From Schizochytrium sp. TIO01 (Eukaryota > Sar > Bigyra > Thraustochytrida > Thraustochytriidae): a DNA stretch of 64,000 bases. Of the stretch, positions 22,691 through 34,155 are shown in pieces; position 1 is the stretch's first letter; each line of letters begins with the position of its first letter. The translations under genes and the position numbers were made by a program. The notes under the pieces are model-generated. The model was not told where the DNA came from, searched no databases, and worked only from the letters and a program-made list of their open reading frames with translations. The DNA is taken from the NCBI GenBank assembly GCA_004764695.1, contig SMSO01000032.1, forward strand, positions 1,076,501-1,140,500. Direction: 5' to 3'.

Positions 22691-23497
22691 AAAAAACAAA
22701 AGAATTGTGAGTAAGAACTTGAAAAGAAGAAAAGAATCTCACAAGAGAAAGAAGAAAAAACTCTCAAGGCTCATCTTCTCCGCCGCGTTTCTCTCCGCTT
22801 GAGGCGTAAGAGCTCTTGAAATCCAGGCCCCGAGCGCGAAACACGTCCCACCACGAGTTTGCACGCACGCACGCGTTGCACAAGGGAAACAAACCTGAAG
22901 ACAAAGGCGAAAGCGGGAGAAAAGGCTGAAGGAACACTCTCGATCTATCTCTCTAGTTCCTATTTATTACCTACCTAGACAGACGCCTAAGCATCACTAA
23001 CCACTGCTACGGGGGAGAGGCATAGAAGAGTGCTATTGTAAAACATAACTGGAGCCTACCCGAAAAGTCTTGCCTCTCTTCAACTTTCTATACCCACCTT
23101 ATCCGTGGGTACCTAATATACCGTATATATATTCGAGAGAGAGAAAGAAGTACTTCAATCCTCGCGCCATATCAACAGCCCATTTTTACGTCTACCCTGT
23201 GCGGCTTAAGCACAATTAGCTTTGTAAAATTGCAGTTCAAAGCCCAGACAACAGTTAAATATCACCGCCTTCAAGACAAGAGCAACAGCGAAATAAAGAA
23301 CTTCCAGTTGGGCACATTCTTCATACACAATCATTTCCATTGTAGCGAATAGGTGCATAGTTTGCTCTACAGAAAGCCTCCACTTGGTATAGTAGACAAT
23401 AAAGTGAATACTATAGAGTATAGGTTTCCACTGTAGAGCATAGCAGGTACTGGATCAAATAGCAGAAGGAGACGAAGAAGGAGCTGAAGAAAGGCCG

Positions 23498-26400
23498 ATG
23501 CGCCTTGTAAGATCAGAACCCGATCTGGCGCTCGCCCGAGGCCCGGGTGCGGAGCGATTGAGCGCCGGCGCAATGCCGCACAGCGAGTCAGAGGACTCTG
23601 CCGCTGATCCGTTCGCGCTGGTGCCGCTGGAGGCGCTTGCCGGACCAGCATCTCCTCGGCGACAGCGGCAGCGAGAGCGACGTAGTGACGTCAGTGAACT
23701 CAACGACAGCGACAATCTCAACGAAGGTAACAACCCCAAAAATGATCTGAAAAAGTCCAACAAAGACCGTAACTCCGAGATCGATGGTATTGATATGCGC
23801 GGAAAAAGACTCGCAGCAGATCGAGGTCGACGTGAAAACGATGATGGAGAAGAATTTGACGGAGATGGAAACGAAGAAGATATGCACTTCGCATCTGGGA
23901 AGTCCAAAACCCCGGACCATAACCGCCTTTCTGAAGACACAAAAATCTTGAGAAGAAAGTATCACGAAAAAGACGAATTCAATGTGGATCACTCCAGAGA
24001 ATTCGACGAAATTAGCGGCAGACTGGAACGCAGCGCGAGCACGGGGTCCGTGTACGCAAATGAAGAAACAGATGCGACCCAGGCTCACGAGATCGCGCCG
24101 GTGCTGGGATCTGCGACGGGATTCGTGAAGCAGTTCCTGTCTGCAGCAAGCCTCCCTGCGGATGTAAACATGTACATACCCGAATTTGTGAAAACTTATG
24201 CCGCCGGAGGAGAGGCCAGCCGCGCAGACGCTTGCAGCCGCGAAAAGGTAATCAGTGTGGCGCTAGAAAACCTCGGAGGAAGACGGGTCGCAGTGCTTGG
24301 ATATGAAAGCGGTTTTCAAGTGTGGAGACTTGGAGTGGACGGCGAGGCTGCGAAGGAACTGACATCAGTGCGCCACGGAGGTGTGCGTCTCTGCCATTGT
24401 CTGGCAGACCCGCCGCAGACCCGCGGCAGCACGAACAAATTCGATGGCGTTAGGCCGTTGCTCGCGCTCGTACCCACATCGAACCGGGATCGCAAGCACG
24501 AAGACGCCACAGACGTGGTTCGCATATTCTCCGTTGGGAACCAAAAAGTTGTACACAAATTGCCCATGAACGACCGCGTTATGGGCCTTCAATCAAGCAC
24601 CTGTTTCTTCGCAGTTGCAACGCGAAAGCAGATTGTCATATTTAATGCATCCAACTTCGAAGAACACCACGTCATCAAGATGATTGCGCCACCGCCTGGT
24701 GTAGAGACTAGCTTCGCTCTGAGCCACCGCTGGATCGCCTACGTTGATACTCTTGCAGATTCAACATATGCTGATGATGTCCGCGTATGGAAGGATGGCC
24801 AGGCGTCTGGATCAACTTCAGGTTCAGCGCCCACATCATCCGCGCTTGGAATTCCAAGCCCACGCACCTCAGCAACTGAGTCAGGAATCAACTGGTCTTC
24901 TTCAGTGAAAGGCGCAGCAAAGGATCTGGCGAGCGGACTCTACTACCTTGGAGACCTCGGCTTACGCAAGCTGGACGAAAAGCGAAATGGAACGAATCCG
25001 GACAAAGTCGCTGAAGCCAACCAAATGCGCCAAGCCAAGAGTGAATTTGAGCTGGCCATGGCACGCTACGCCAGCGCAGGCGTCGTGGTGCGTGATTTAC
25101 AAACCCAAACGGTGATAGCTTCATTCAAGTCGCACAATAGACCTGTTGGCCGCATGTGCTTTGACCCTACGGGATCACTGCTGGTGGTGTGTTCACTTGA
25201 TGGCCAAGCTGTTCATGTACATAAAATACTTCCTCAACGGTCTAGCCTAGGGTCAAAACCCTCGCACCGTCTACTGTATCGATTGTCACGTGGTATTACC
25301 CGAGCGGTGATTCGGGACATCTCATTCAGTGAAGATCTTCGGTGGTTAGCTGTCACCTCTGCGCGAGGCACAACCCATATGTTTGCCATCTGCCCTGCGG
25401 GTGGCACCCCTTCTACGTTGACCCACCGCACCGTCAACCAGACCGCAGGAGGCTCCGCTTTTGCAGGCACATTTTTTTCGACCGGGCCATCATCATCGCT
25501 GCCATCTTCGGTGTCGTCTGGAAATGGCGAATCGAGAGTAGAAGGTTGGCGTATCAGAGAACGTTTTGCTTCTTTCTCAAGCTCTCTCACCAATGGCTCG
25601 CCACCTTCTATTCTACCCTCTCCTCTTTCAAGCTCACTGGGAAGCTCAACTAGTACGTTGATGTCCACCGTAAGTACAGCTACCAACGCAACTACCACTG
25701 TGTCCCCTGTATTCCCTGCTTTTACAGACTTATCTCGAGGATCTGCTTCCAATCCTACCCCCCACGCACCTATCAAGTTAGCAGCACTTGTTCGAATACG
25801 TCAAAATGTCAGTTCTCTCAGCACCTTGCTTTCAGAAAGTAGGGTTCAGGTTGAAAGTGAGAATGCAAGCCAAGACTCTTCTTCCGTTATCTCCGGCTCC
25901 ACAGTCTCTGGACAAGATGAGATAGAAAGCCGGATTCCTGCTTGTGCTTGTGCCAGCTTTCATGGAAATTCGCTTTATCTGTTATCTGGTGCTGGCCTCC
26001 TTCAGCAATACAAACTCATTCCCCTTCCGAATGAAAAGGACCACCGAGGGTTGGAGCTGAAAGCAGTTGCGTCTAGCACATGGGATATCTGCCGTCGTGA
26101 CCATTGGCGCACATTTACGAAGCCTAGTGCTTTAAAACTAAAATCAGCCTCTTTTTCCTCGTGGGGTGCATCATGGTCCCACGCTGCGTCATCTATGCAG
26201 GGTTCACAGCCAAATGAGGATGCTGAGAAACAAGCAGAGCGGCAGCGTTTACTGTGGTTATCTAATGTCGAAATTTACACACATGCGTCTCCCATCACCC
26301 ATATCTGGGCTGCTCCGCAATTTCAATTTGCCACATATGACCAGGACGCTGCACTTTCTTCCAACGCGAAGCTTTTCATTGAACGCGCAAACAGCACCAC

Positions 26401-26806
26401 AGTTCCTGTCAGAGGTGCTGGCCCTACTCCAACCTTTGCCTCTTCGTCAAAGAGGTCTCCATCAAAACGCCATCAAGATCAAACAGGGAAACCATCTAGT
26501 CCTACAGCCGACATGCATGTCCTGCGGAACGCCATTGACACACCGGCGGAATTCCAAGATCTTTACATTGCTGATGAGCAGGAGCTTGATGGCCACATCA
26601 TGGTGTTTGATGATGACATGGGTGACGATATGCCTTTTGCTGTAGACCTCGACTCATCAACGGTGGGAGCTCAACCCAGTGAACCTATTGGCGATCTAAC
26701 CGAGACAGTTGATCAAAGCGAGGTACAATTTGAAGAAGATGAAGATGGCTTTATGCTAGGATCATCGTTGTTTGAGGCGGAGCTGGCACGCCCAAAACAA
26801 GAATGA
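23498..26806 (+). CDS. BCAS3: BCAS3 family WD40-like beta-propeller protein
   Basis: 1102 residues, single exon. The BCAS3 family (plant ATG18g/h and animal BCAS3) binds phosphoinositides on autophagic membranes with PHAF1. A disordered acidic N-terminus (1-190) precedes a propeller at about 215-640: VLGYESGFQVWRL, FFAVATRKQIVIFNA, ALSHRWIAYVD, VVVRDLQTQTVIASFKSHNRPVGRMCFDPTGSLL (in part) and DISFSEDLRWLAVTSARGTTH. Linkers inside the propeller are expanded by Ser/Thr-rich inserts (about 450-480 and 640-750). The BCAS3 C-terminal domain is at about 760-945, with IKLAALVRIRQ, the ACASFHGNSLYLLSGAGLL strand and WLSNVEIYTHASPITHIW. The acidic tail ends ...EAELARPKQE. The start could also be the Met at 23573 (MPHSESED). 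It is convergent with GTF3C5. Confidence 0.9.
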   Translation: MRLVRSEPDLALARGPGAERLSAGAMPHSESEDSAADPFALVPLEALAGPASPRRQRQRERRSDVSELNDSDNLNEGNNPKNDLKKSNKDRNSEIDGIDMRGKRLAADRGRRENDDGEEFDGDGNEEDMHFASGKSKTPDHNRLSEDTKILRRKYHEKDEFNVDHSREFDEISGRLERSASTGSVYANEETDATQAHEIAPVLGSATGFVKQFLSAASLPADVNMYIPEFVKTYAAGGEASRADACSREKVISVALENLGGRRVAVLGYESGFQVWRLGVDGEAAKELTSVRHGGVRLCHCLADPPQTRGSTNKFDGVRPLLALVPTSNRDRKHEDATDVVRIFSVGNQKVVHKLPMNDRVMGLQSSTCFFAVATRKQIVIFNASNFEEHHVIKMIAPPPGVETSFALSHRWIAYVDTLADSTYADDVRVWKDGQASGSTSGSAPTSSALGIPSPRTSATESGINWSSSVKGAAKDLASGLYYLGDLGLRKLDEKRNGTNPDKVAEANQMRQAKSEFELAMARYASAGVVVRDLQTQTVIASFKSHNRPVGRMCFDPTGSLLVVCSLDGQAVHVHKILPQRSSLGSKPSHRLLYRLSRGITRAVIRDISFSEDLRWLAVTSARGTTHMFAICPAGGTPSTLTHRTVNQTAGGSAFAGTFFSTGPSSSLPSSVSSGNGESRVEGWRIRERFASFSSSLTNGSPPSILPSPLSSSLGSSTSTLMSTVSTATNATTTVSPVFPAFTDLSRGSASNPTPHAPIKLAALVRIRQNVSSLSTLLSESRVQVESENASQDSSSVISGSTVSGQDEIESRIPACACASFHGNSLYLLSGAGLLQQYKLIPLPNEKDHRGLELKAVASSTWDICRRDHWRTFTKPSALKLKSASFSSWGASWSHAASSMQGSQPNEDAEKQAERQRLLWLSNVEIYTHASPITHIWAAPQFQFATYDQDAALSSNAKLFIERANSTTVPVRGAGPTPTFASSSKRSPSKRHQDQTGKPSSPTADMHVLRNAIDTPAEFQDLYIADEQELDGHIMVFDDDMGDDMPFAVDLDSSTVGAQPSEPIGDLTETVDQSEVQFEEDEDGFMLGSSLFEAELARPKQE

Positions 26807-27323
26807 TCTTGATCACGGTGTTTCTTTCTCTGTAGTAGATAGATTCGAATTATCATAATTTTGCCTTTTTTAAAAACAAGTAAATGCACTTTTACTTTTG
26901 ATAACGCTCAACTATGCAACTCACTGGTCTCAATGCCTCTCCCGGAGGTAATGCCTTAAGTCTCTTCAATTGGGGCACTCAATGCGTAGACTGTAGTTCC
27001 ACACAAGGTCGAATTGATGGCGTATAGAGATGCTCCATAAGGCTGAAGAAGAAGGCGAAACATTAAGAAGGACTGCATATAGATTGAATGTTGTGAACGA
27101 CCTCCGAATGTGAAGCCTGACTGTAAGTCGACTCAAACTTTGTCGTACATCTATCGAATCGAACCAGCAAAGTTTGAAATTAATATTGATGCACAGTTTG
27201 CATTTTTTCTTAGCTGAAGAAAGCCAGAAGATGAAAGATAATGAAGTAATTTGCACTTAGGGGAAATATCTATTAATGGTTAAAAAATATATATTTCTAT
27301 TTAGATTACAAGAGGGACTAACT
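26807..27323. other. Intergenic between convergent BCAS3 and GTF3C5
   Basis: 517 AT-rich bases holding both 3' UTRs. Nothing else seen. Confidence 0.5.
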
Positions 27324-29346
27324 TTAGTAATCACTATCCTCGTCATCGCTCGATAAAGATTCGCGTTGATCGCCAGCGTGATCCATTTCGTCGCCCATTA
27401 CATCGTACGCAAGTGCTGCATGCTTCTTAGCTTCTGGTGAACCAGTTGAAGCGTGTTTTGCGGATTTATCATCTAGAGAAGGCGAGAATGATGAAGAAGG
27501 GTTGCCAATGTTGAAATGGCCAAGATTGCTGCCCAGCATTGGCACAGGTGGTCTGTGCTGCGCAAAAGTTGATGTTTCATCAATGCTTCCCCTCTGTCCC
27601 ACATTATAGCGAGACTGAATGACATCCACTGACGGAGGTGGCGGAGCGCCTTGATTCCAGTTCATTGAAGCATCCTGATTTGTCTGAAATCCCGCATTAG
27701 ATTCAACGAATGAGAGAGAAGTATCCTTGTTCCGGGAGGACGACTCGCGATGCTCTGCTTCTGGAAGAGGGCTCTCTGCCCAGGTAGCATTCGCAGGAAG
27801 AGGAAGAAAGGATCCTTGGAATAGAGATGCCTGGTCGTCATTTGGGCTGGCCTTTTCTAAAGTGTCGACAAGCTCTTCGACTATCTGGTCTAACCTCTTG
27901 AGGAGCAGCTGACGAGTCTCCTCTGAGTACCATCCAGCACGAGGTTTGTATTGAGATGCCACATGTGTGCGCGCAATATCCCGAAATTCCTCGTCAGGTA
28001 CGTCCCCAATTAAAATTGTTGGATAGGTTTTCGGGCGAGATCCCAGCCATTCAAGGTTTCGCAAGTTTAGCCGCTTAACTTGTACTAGCATTCGAGCAAC
28101 CGTTTCTTTCGAGATCCTGAATCGCATGGGCTGATACTGGGAAAAATCGCGGTTCTGGCGCGGGTCAAATCCTCGGCGTAGAAATACGCTTCCTGCATAA
28201 GCCCCTCCTTTGGAAGACTGATAGACAAATCGCCAAGACGCCCGTGCAAGTTTGCTCACAGAACTATCCACCTTTACTGCAAGGGTTTCTCGTGTCCACA
28301 CAGGTTTACGGTTCATAGCAGTGCGAACCTTTGTCATAAGAATTTGCAGAGATGCAGGTATACCAGTGGTTGGAGTGCTAACTTCCTTCGGCGGTGCAGC
28401 GTTGCTCGTGTCCAAATCTACGCTCATAACTTCAACAACAGTTTCTGTATTCACCACGCCTGCAGTGCTTCCAAGCGCGTCACTACCAAGATTCACCTTA
28501 CCATTGGAGAAGTCAAGGCTCTGTGGAGGTTGAGATGTGGCAAACTGAGGAGGTGGAAGGTATAGCTTCCGGCGCACAGCAATAGCTTCAGAACGCGTAT
28601 TAACTTGTGAAGAACGTGCGTTCTGTATAGCCCCCGATATATCACTTTCTAAGACCGATGTCAGACCTGGTATGGCGGGAAGTCTTACTTCTGTAAGTGC
28701 ATCAGGTCGGTATGCAAAATCGCATAAAGTCGTAAATCCATGGCAATCTTGCACAACACCAAGTGCCTCCGCATTGGTGATTCTTTGGCTCTTCCGCTTC
28801 CGCCGAATCCGCAAAGCCACAGCAAGCCGTGGCAAAGCTGTTGACTCCATTACAGTTGTTGAACGTGGGCATTCTGGTTGCGTCCAGAGAGTTAGCTTTC
28901 GGGCAGCAGTATCGGAGGTGTCTGCCTGGTTTTCTTTCGACACTGTCAACGAGGGAACTCCCCCTGTCTCTGAGCTAGGAGGGGGGATCATTGCCCGATT
29001 GAGTGTTTGCTGACCACCAAGAAGACCCAATATTTTATTCTCAACAGTGTTGTCCTGAGATGATGTAGGCTCTTGCACATAAAACGGAAGCTGTCGCATT
29101 CGCACCGGGACATGCCGTGGGATAACATCGTCAGTAAGCAGTCACAGCAGCTAGGTTAGCCTTCTATCTCCTGGATTGGGGCTTTCACGATCAACATTAA
29201 AATCATGGCCAAATAACTCTTAAACTTTCTCTGAATGCCACCTCGTGTTTATGACGTACCTCTACTGCCAGAAGCCCATAGCGGGGTGCCTTCGCAGAGC
29301 CAACGTCTTGCGCAAGGCTCATGCCTGGCTGATTTTCCCCTCCCAT
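27324..29346 (-). CDS. GTF3C5: General transcription factor 3C subunit 5 (TFIIIC tau95-like), two exons
   Basis: TFIIIC subunit of the sub-complex that binds the A box of tRNA-type promoters for RNA polymerase III. Exon 1 is 29260-29346 (ATG 29346, ...APRYGLLAVE), donor GAG|GTACGT; the intron is 29091-29259 (169 nt) with a branch-like TACTGAC and acceptor GACAG; exon 2 starts LPFYVQEPTSS. The join rebuilds the family's N-terminal pattern VE-x-P-x-YV followed by LGG, and gives 617 residues. Further family signatures: AEALGVVQDCHGFTTLCDFAY, KLYLPPPQF, NRKPVWTRETL (about 289), VFLRRGFDPRQNRDFSQYQ with MRFRI (about 330-355), AGWYSEETRQLL, and an acidic tail SLSSDDEDSDY. If the intron were retained, translation would start at ATG 29099 and lose the conserved VE strand. 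A pyrimidine tract ending TCTCCAG two bases before the ATG suggests a 5' UTR intron as well. Confidence 0.85.
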
Positions 29347-30128
29347 GTCTGGAGAAAAAAAGGTAACCACTACTCGCTGTCTTGGGTGCGCGCAAGAGAA
29401 TAGAAGTGTTTGACCTCACTTAGAGCTGTGCATGTGCCAAAGCTGACAACAACTTAGTTCTGTTTGATACCGCTAGAGAAGCCACGCAGAACAAAAGTCA
29501 GATAGTTTGCACGCGATATAGCTTCTTTATTTGTATATTGCCACGGTTTGGTGTTATTTAGCAATTTTATTTTTTTATTTTTTTATTTTTTTAATAATGG
29601 TGAACAGGAGGTGATTTAAGTGTCTAGTTCGTTTCGAAGAGGTATCTTTAAGACTCGCATACAGCTTGGTCTTTGTTTTATCTTGACTTTTGATTCAAGA
29701 TGCTCTGCACCCTCCTTGTAAGTCGCAGAATATTCTGTATCCACTTTAAAGAAGAAAAAAACACCGACGGAAGCAGTAATATGTTCACTTGACTTGAAGA
29801 ACAACATCAAGGAATCAAATACAATCTACAAGAGCTATCAAATGGGTATTTTAAAAAAATCAATTTCATTTCTGTAGAAAGTAGTGACACGAACATGCCC
29901 TAGATCCAAGTAACGAAAACAATTAGAACAAACAAATAACCCTCCATGGAAAAACCCTAAGCCTGGAAAAAATGTGTTAGGCTTCAATTCCGAGGGTATA
30001 TATAACTTGGGTTGTGCTTAAATTTCATTTGAAGGAAGTCACCTGGCGGCCATCAAACCACCCTGGGACTTCTACAACAGAGTATAACAATGAATTGAAG
30101 CATAGTCGTTTTTTCTTGTGTTGAGTTG
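29347..30128. other. Intergenic, upstream of GTF3C5
   Basis: 782 bases. A (TTTTTTA)n-like T-rich run lies at 29565-29596. The GTF3C5 promoter, a possible 5' UTR intron and the MHYT gene 3' UTR must lie here. No other gene seen. Confidence 0.5.
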
Positions 30129-31362
30129 TTAATTCGACGGATCGAATGCATTATCTGGAGTTGATGGTGTCACTTTTGAAGTGGCCTTTGCTTTGGCTTT
30201 CTTTGCAATATTTTCCATAGAAGTAGTAGCACTGCTTTGAGCATTTGCATTAGTAGACTTTCCAGTCTTTACAGTTCGTACTTTCAAGACCTGGACAATA
30301 TTTCTTGAAAGGTTTCGCTGAAGCTCCTCATAATTGCGGGATCTTTTAAGCTCTGCTTCGATCATACCAATGAGCTCTTCCGTAAGTTCATCGCGATAGA
30401 GATGGATGCTCTTTCGCATGTTAATGACAAGTCCAGAAAACCCAATGACTATAACCAAGACTGAGCATACCATACCAATATCAAACAACGCCTCGACCGT
30501 AGCCACACCAGACGCGTCATGAGTTTCGTTTGTAGCAATGTATTTAGCTGCAGTCATGCCAGTATAATGCATTGAGCAAACCGCAACTGCAATTACAACC
30601 GCACTTCCGAACCTAATCAACTCAGAGTTTGGTCTCCACTGAAGCAAACGAAAAACAATCCAGAACCCAGCCGAGGCTACTGTCACGGCAATTAAACAGG
30701 ACATAACAAAGTTAACAACCTTCCACTCAATCTTGAATCCATTCTGATCGATGGCTCCCATGCCTGCAAAATGCATGATGCAAACACCTACACCAGCAAT
30801 TACACCACCAGCAATTAAGCGTTGCGGTCTCTTGAATAGAGCAATGAATTTCACTCTTTTGCCAACCTTCATGAGCTTTTTCAATTCAATCATACTCTGA
30901 AGAGCAGACACAGCCTCTTCATTGCTAGCTCCAAAAAACACATCTGTCGACGCAACATAAGCTCCACAAAAAACAAGAAGTGACGCACAAAAGAAAGAAA
31001 ATGCAGTCATGCCCACATTATAGTTCATAGGGACACTGCAGGCTTGCGGAAATGGCTTCACCACTTGAAGCGTTATATATGTCGAAGTCTGTCATGAGTG
31101 AGAATGCAAACATTCCTGTGAAGTGCATTGCCCAGATGCTAACTCCGCCAACAAGAAATCCAAATGCTAAGAGCATAACTGCTCGAGTTTTGTGCTTTTT
31201 TTCGGTGCGAAAGGCCTCCATGACATTAACTGCAGCCCAAGCTCCAATTATAGATGTGCATACACTAGCAACAAGGAATCTCGTATCAAACACTCCGTAA
31301 ATTGTCTTGTCCACATCGGAGCCAAGCACCTCCCAGACCTCATCCGTGCTAAGGTCACACAT
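30129..31362 (-). CDS. MHYT-domain membrane sensor, with internal +1 frameshift
   Basis: Seven-helix MHYT integral membrane protein. The family, known mainly from bacterial regulators, is proposed to bind copper and sense O2, CO or NO through its Met-His pairs. The first part (ATG 31362, 111 codons) holds MHFTGM (M79/H80) and the second (31028-30129) holds MHFAGM (M196/H197) and MHYTGM (M264/H265). They are in different frames; omitting one T (plus-strand A at 31029) gives ...SLQCP|MNYNVGMTAFS, the expected sequence after MHYT repeat 1, and a 410-residue protein. The C-terminal 100 residues are cytosolic, charged and Ser/Thr/Lys-rich, with no recognisable output domain. No plausible intron explains the shift; the only GT-AG options are 22-25 nt. 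Sequencing error, pseudogene or recoding are the choices. Confidence 0.88.
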
Positions 31363-33594
31363 AGTTGAAAGTGAATATAAGCTGTATTAATTAGCTAATC
31401 CGGTGCTCCAACAAGTGATAAAAAAGGTATGTCTCCTCAATAAAGCGCTCGATGCGAAGCCGGCGGGGTTGTTCGTCAGTCTCAAATGCCACGCAATTTT
31501 TCCACTCGATCAATGAAGAGGAACTAAATCTCTCTTAGCACGATAATCTCTCCGCCAAGGTAATTTCAGATTTATCGACCTGGTGCTAATAATAATTGTT
31601 TTTATAAGTTAATACTAAAGCTGAACAGCGATGCAGCAATAAAGTGTTTAGTGCTTATGTTTTCCTCAAACTTTGACCCGTTTTTATAGTTAGTTGTCTT
31701 TGTTTTCCTTCTACTTGTTCTCTGATTAAGTAGAAAATAAATGTGCTGCTTTCTACCTGATAGAGAACATTGCAACTGTCTCGAGTTAGCTAGTTCCCAG
31801 GGTCATTGCGACACCACAAGCTTCCATAAATGTAACTCGTCCTCAACTCTTAATGAATACCTGCCTTCGTTTCAAGTCAGGTTCAATAGGTCCGTTCAAA
31901 AGGGGTGTACTGTAGATGTTTGAAATCATTTAATTCGGAAGGACATTCATGTTTTTGAGTAAAGTAATTACAAATAACAAACAATAGCATATAATACCCC
32001 CCTTTCCACTAACGGATCTGCAACGATGCATATGGCCATGAAGCAACACATTGAGCTAGATGGGTTTGATTGACAGTCAACAATACCACTCAACCATCAT
32101 TAGGCGATCACATTTTTTACCATCAACAGAATAAATATTGGACCGAAAGTCATTTTTCTGGGCTAAGTATAAGACAAAGATACACAGCTAGAATACTTAA
32201 AGTACCTTAACAAACTCTCTGCTGTATGGTGCAATTTACACCGAGCTCGGGCCCTTTCTAAGATAGCAAAAAACAATGGTTTTCATTAAACGTAATTATC
32301 CTTATAAATAAAAGGCCAAAATGCAAAGCTGTTATAAATAGAACATTAATTGATGAATGTCAAAAATCGATTAAGAAGAAAAAATCAACACTGTTTGCTC
32401 TTCTTTAGTATCTATGAGGCCCCCATACCTTAAAATACATGAAAAACAAGTTTAAATATAGCATTACAATCAATTTGTTGTCTTCATTCGTCCTTATATG
32501 AGTTGTTCGACGCATTGCGTCCCTAAATGGGTATTGTAGCTGCTACAATCATGCACACGCGCACCTTGCCATAGCAAAAGTAAATTTTACCGCTAAGCGA
32601 TAATTAGTTATTCTTTTAATTGAAACGATCGAACCTGTGCACTTCCGTTGACAGATTCGTTGTAGTTTGACTCTTTGTTGTATCTTTCTACTGCTGTTCG
32701 AGATGCTATTGAATTGGTGTCCCCAAAAGCTCTTTTAACAAACTTTCTATGAAAATAGAAATCAATTGAATGAAATTGATACTCTAAACTCAAAACCTCG
32801 TTCACTTGATCCTAAGGCATATAGTACATTGATTCCTTCCTGTCAAAAAATTGAGAAACAAAAACTGTTATATCTGCGCAGGTGCAGTCCAAATACCAGT
32901 AATCTGATAAGTATTTGCGCTTTCTTTTTTTTTCAGATCTTAAAGTAGCTGAGTTTCCTTCCAAACATAGCTTCACCATGTTTCCATGTTTCCTACTGAA
33001 CATAACATGTTTCTCGAGCTCTTTTCAGGACCACCTTTGGCCGTAGGTGAGGTGGTCGATTTCTGAATCGTTATTTCTTCCACCTTCAAAATATACATAT
33101 ACTAATAATATATAATTCTAGGTACTATAACTTTTTCAATCTACTCGAGTTTAGAAAAGTAATTGCACCACCCTAAAATAGGGAGATAGTGTGCTATAGT
33201 GTGCTGTAGAGACTACTACCTACCTAGTAGTTATGGACTAGGTAGAATTATTATTAGTAGTATTGTATTGTATTCTTCTTTATCTTGCTCCATGATGAAA
33301 AAAGGGCTGATTACATTCGTTCAATGCAAGCAAGCGTTTCCCTAATTATCCTATGCAAGCTTTCTCAATTCCTTCATTTATATTATCATTTATGCTATGA
33401 TAAATAGCGTCACGTGCCCCAGCGTTGATAGTTTTTTGCTTTTAAAAACATTTTGGAGGTGAATTCACGCAGAAATACACTGGCTGGTGGGCTTCTTCAC
33501 CGGACAAAAGTTGTTGCACCCCAAAGCCTAGTGAACGACTCAAAGAGAGAACCAACTCCTGGGAAATAAAGCCGCTTTTTAACATTGCTTCCTG
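31363..33594. other. Intergenic, 2.2 kb
   Basis: AT-rich. Nothing conserved recognised. A strong acceptor-like tract (TTTCTTTTTTTTTCAG ending at 32936, plus strand) follows a 60-codon open frame starting near 32766, but no matching downstream coding exon is evident. Upstream of 31362 is the MHYT promoter. Confidence 0.4.
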
Positions 33595-34155
33595 TCATTC
33601 TTTTAGCTCACACATAGAGTTTGGTTCTCCACATGTGTTCTCTGTGGCCGGCCGGGTCTCGAGCGGAGATGATGGTGCGGGTATTTGCTGATGTGCTTTC
33701 ATCATGCGAAGTTTGAGAGGGTGTTTTCCTTGCAGCTTGAAGCTAACCCCTACCTCTTCAGGTGTTGTAGTCTTACTCATCATAATTGACTGCCGAATGC
33801 AGAGCAACATCGTATACTACTTAATCCAAATTACTAGCTTTACCTTCCCTTTAAACGAGAGTGAGGGGCGTGACGACCTTGCGTTTTGCGAGTTTCTAAG
33901 CTTTGCAGCCAAAAGCTTTAGTTTTCTGATTCCAATTCTCGAATGTGACGTCGCGTCCAAAGATGGATTTTTCAATGGAAATCGAAGCTCGCCAGAACTA
34001 AGAAGCACTTCCCGGGACTCCAGCCTATTTGGAGCGGGGAACTTTAAGAGGTTTGTATCGTTATTAACCCTTCCTGATACGGATTCCTGCGCTCTTAAAT
34101 GTGCTGTCCAGACTTGCTGTCTCCTGGATACAGTTTCTTCCATTACGACACCCAT
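33595..34155 (-). CDS. Hypothetical 168-aa protein, two exons
   Basis: Inferred gene not visible as one open frame. Exon 1 is 33844-34155 (ATG 34155, or the in-frame Met four codons later in MEETVSRRQQ), 104 codons ending SLSFKGK. The intron is 33790-33843 (54 nt): donor AAG|GTAAAG, acceptor TTCGGCAG. Exon 2 is 33595-33789, 64 codons from SIMMSKTTTPEE to MCELKE. The join is phase 0. The product is basic, rich in Ser/Arg/Lys, with no membrane segment. Its middle part (RIGIRKLKLLAAKLRN) could form an amphipathic helix and the C-terminal third (PAPSSPLETRPATEN) looks disordered. No family recognised. It is divergent from the transglutaminase-like gene (464 bp). Support: complementary exons with correct splice sites and amino-acid composition. 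Confidence 0.55.

Larger units (their letters stand above)
20448..23497. other. Intergenic, 3.0 kb
   Basis: No conserved coding sequence found. It resembles the 2.6-13.6 kb block: GC-richer stretches (21400-21900, 22060-22390) with tetranucleotide repeats, and AT-rich flanks. The last part should contain the BCAS3 promoter. Confidence 0.4.

Noticed and set aside
31040-31075. 22-25-nt GT-AG intron to explain the MHYT frame change
   Set aside because: Too short for spliceosomal splicing, and the product would lose conserved residues that the one-base skip keeps.
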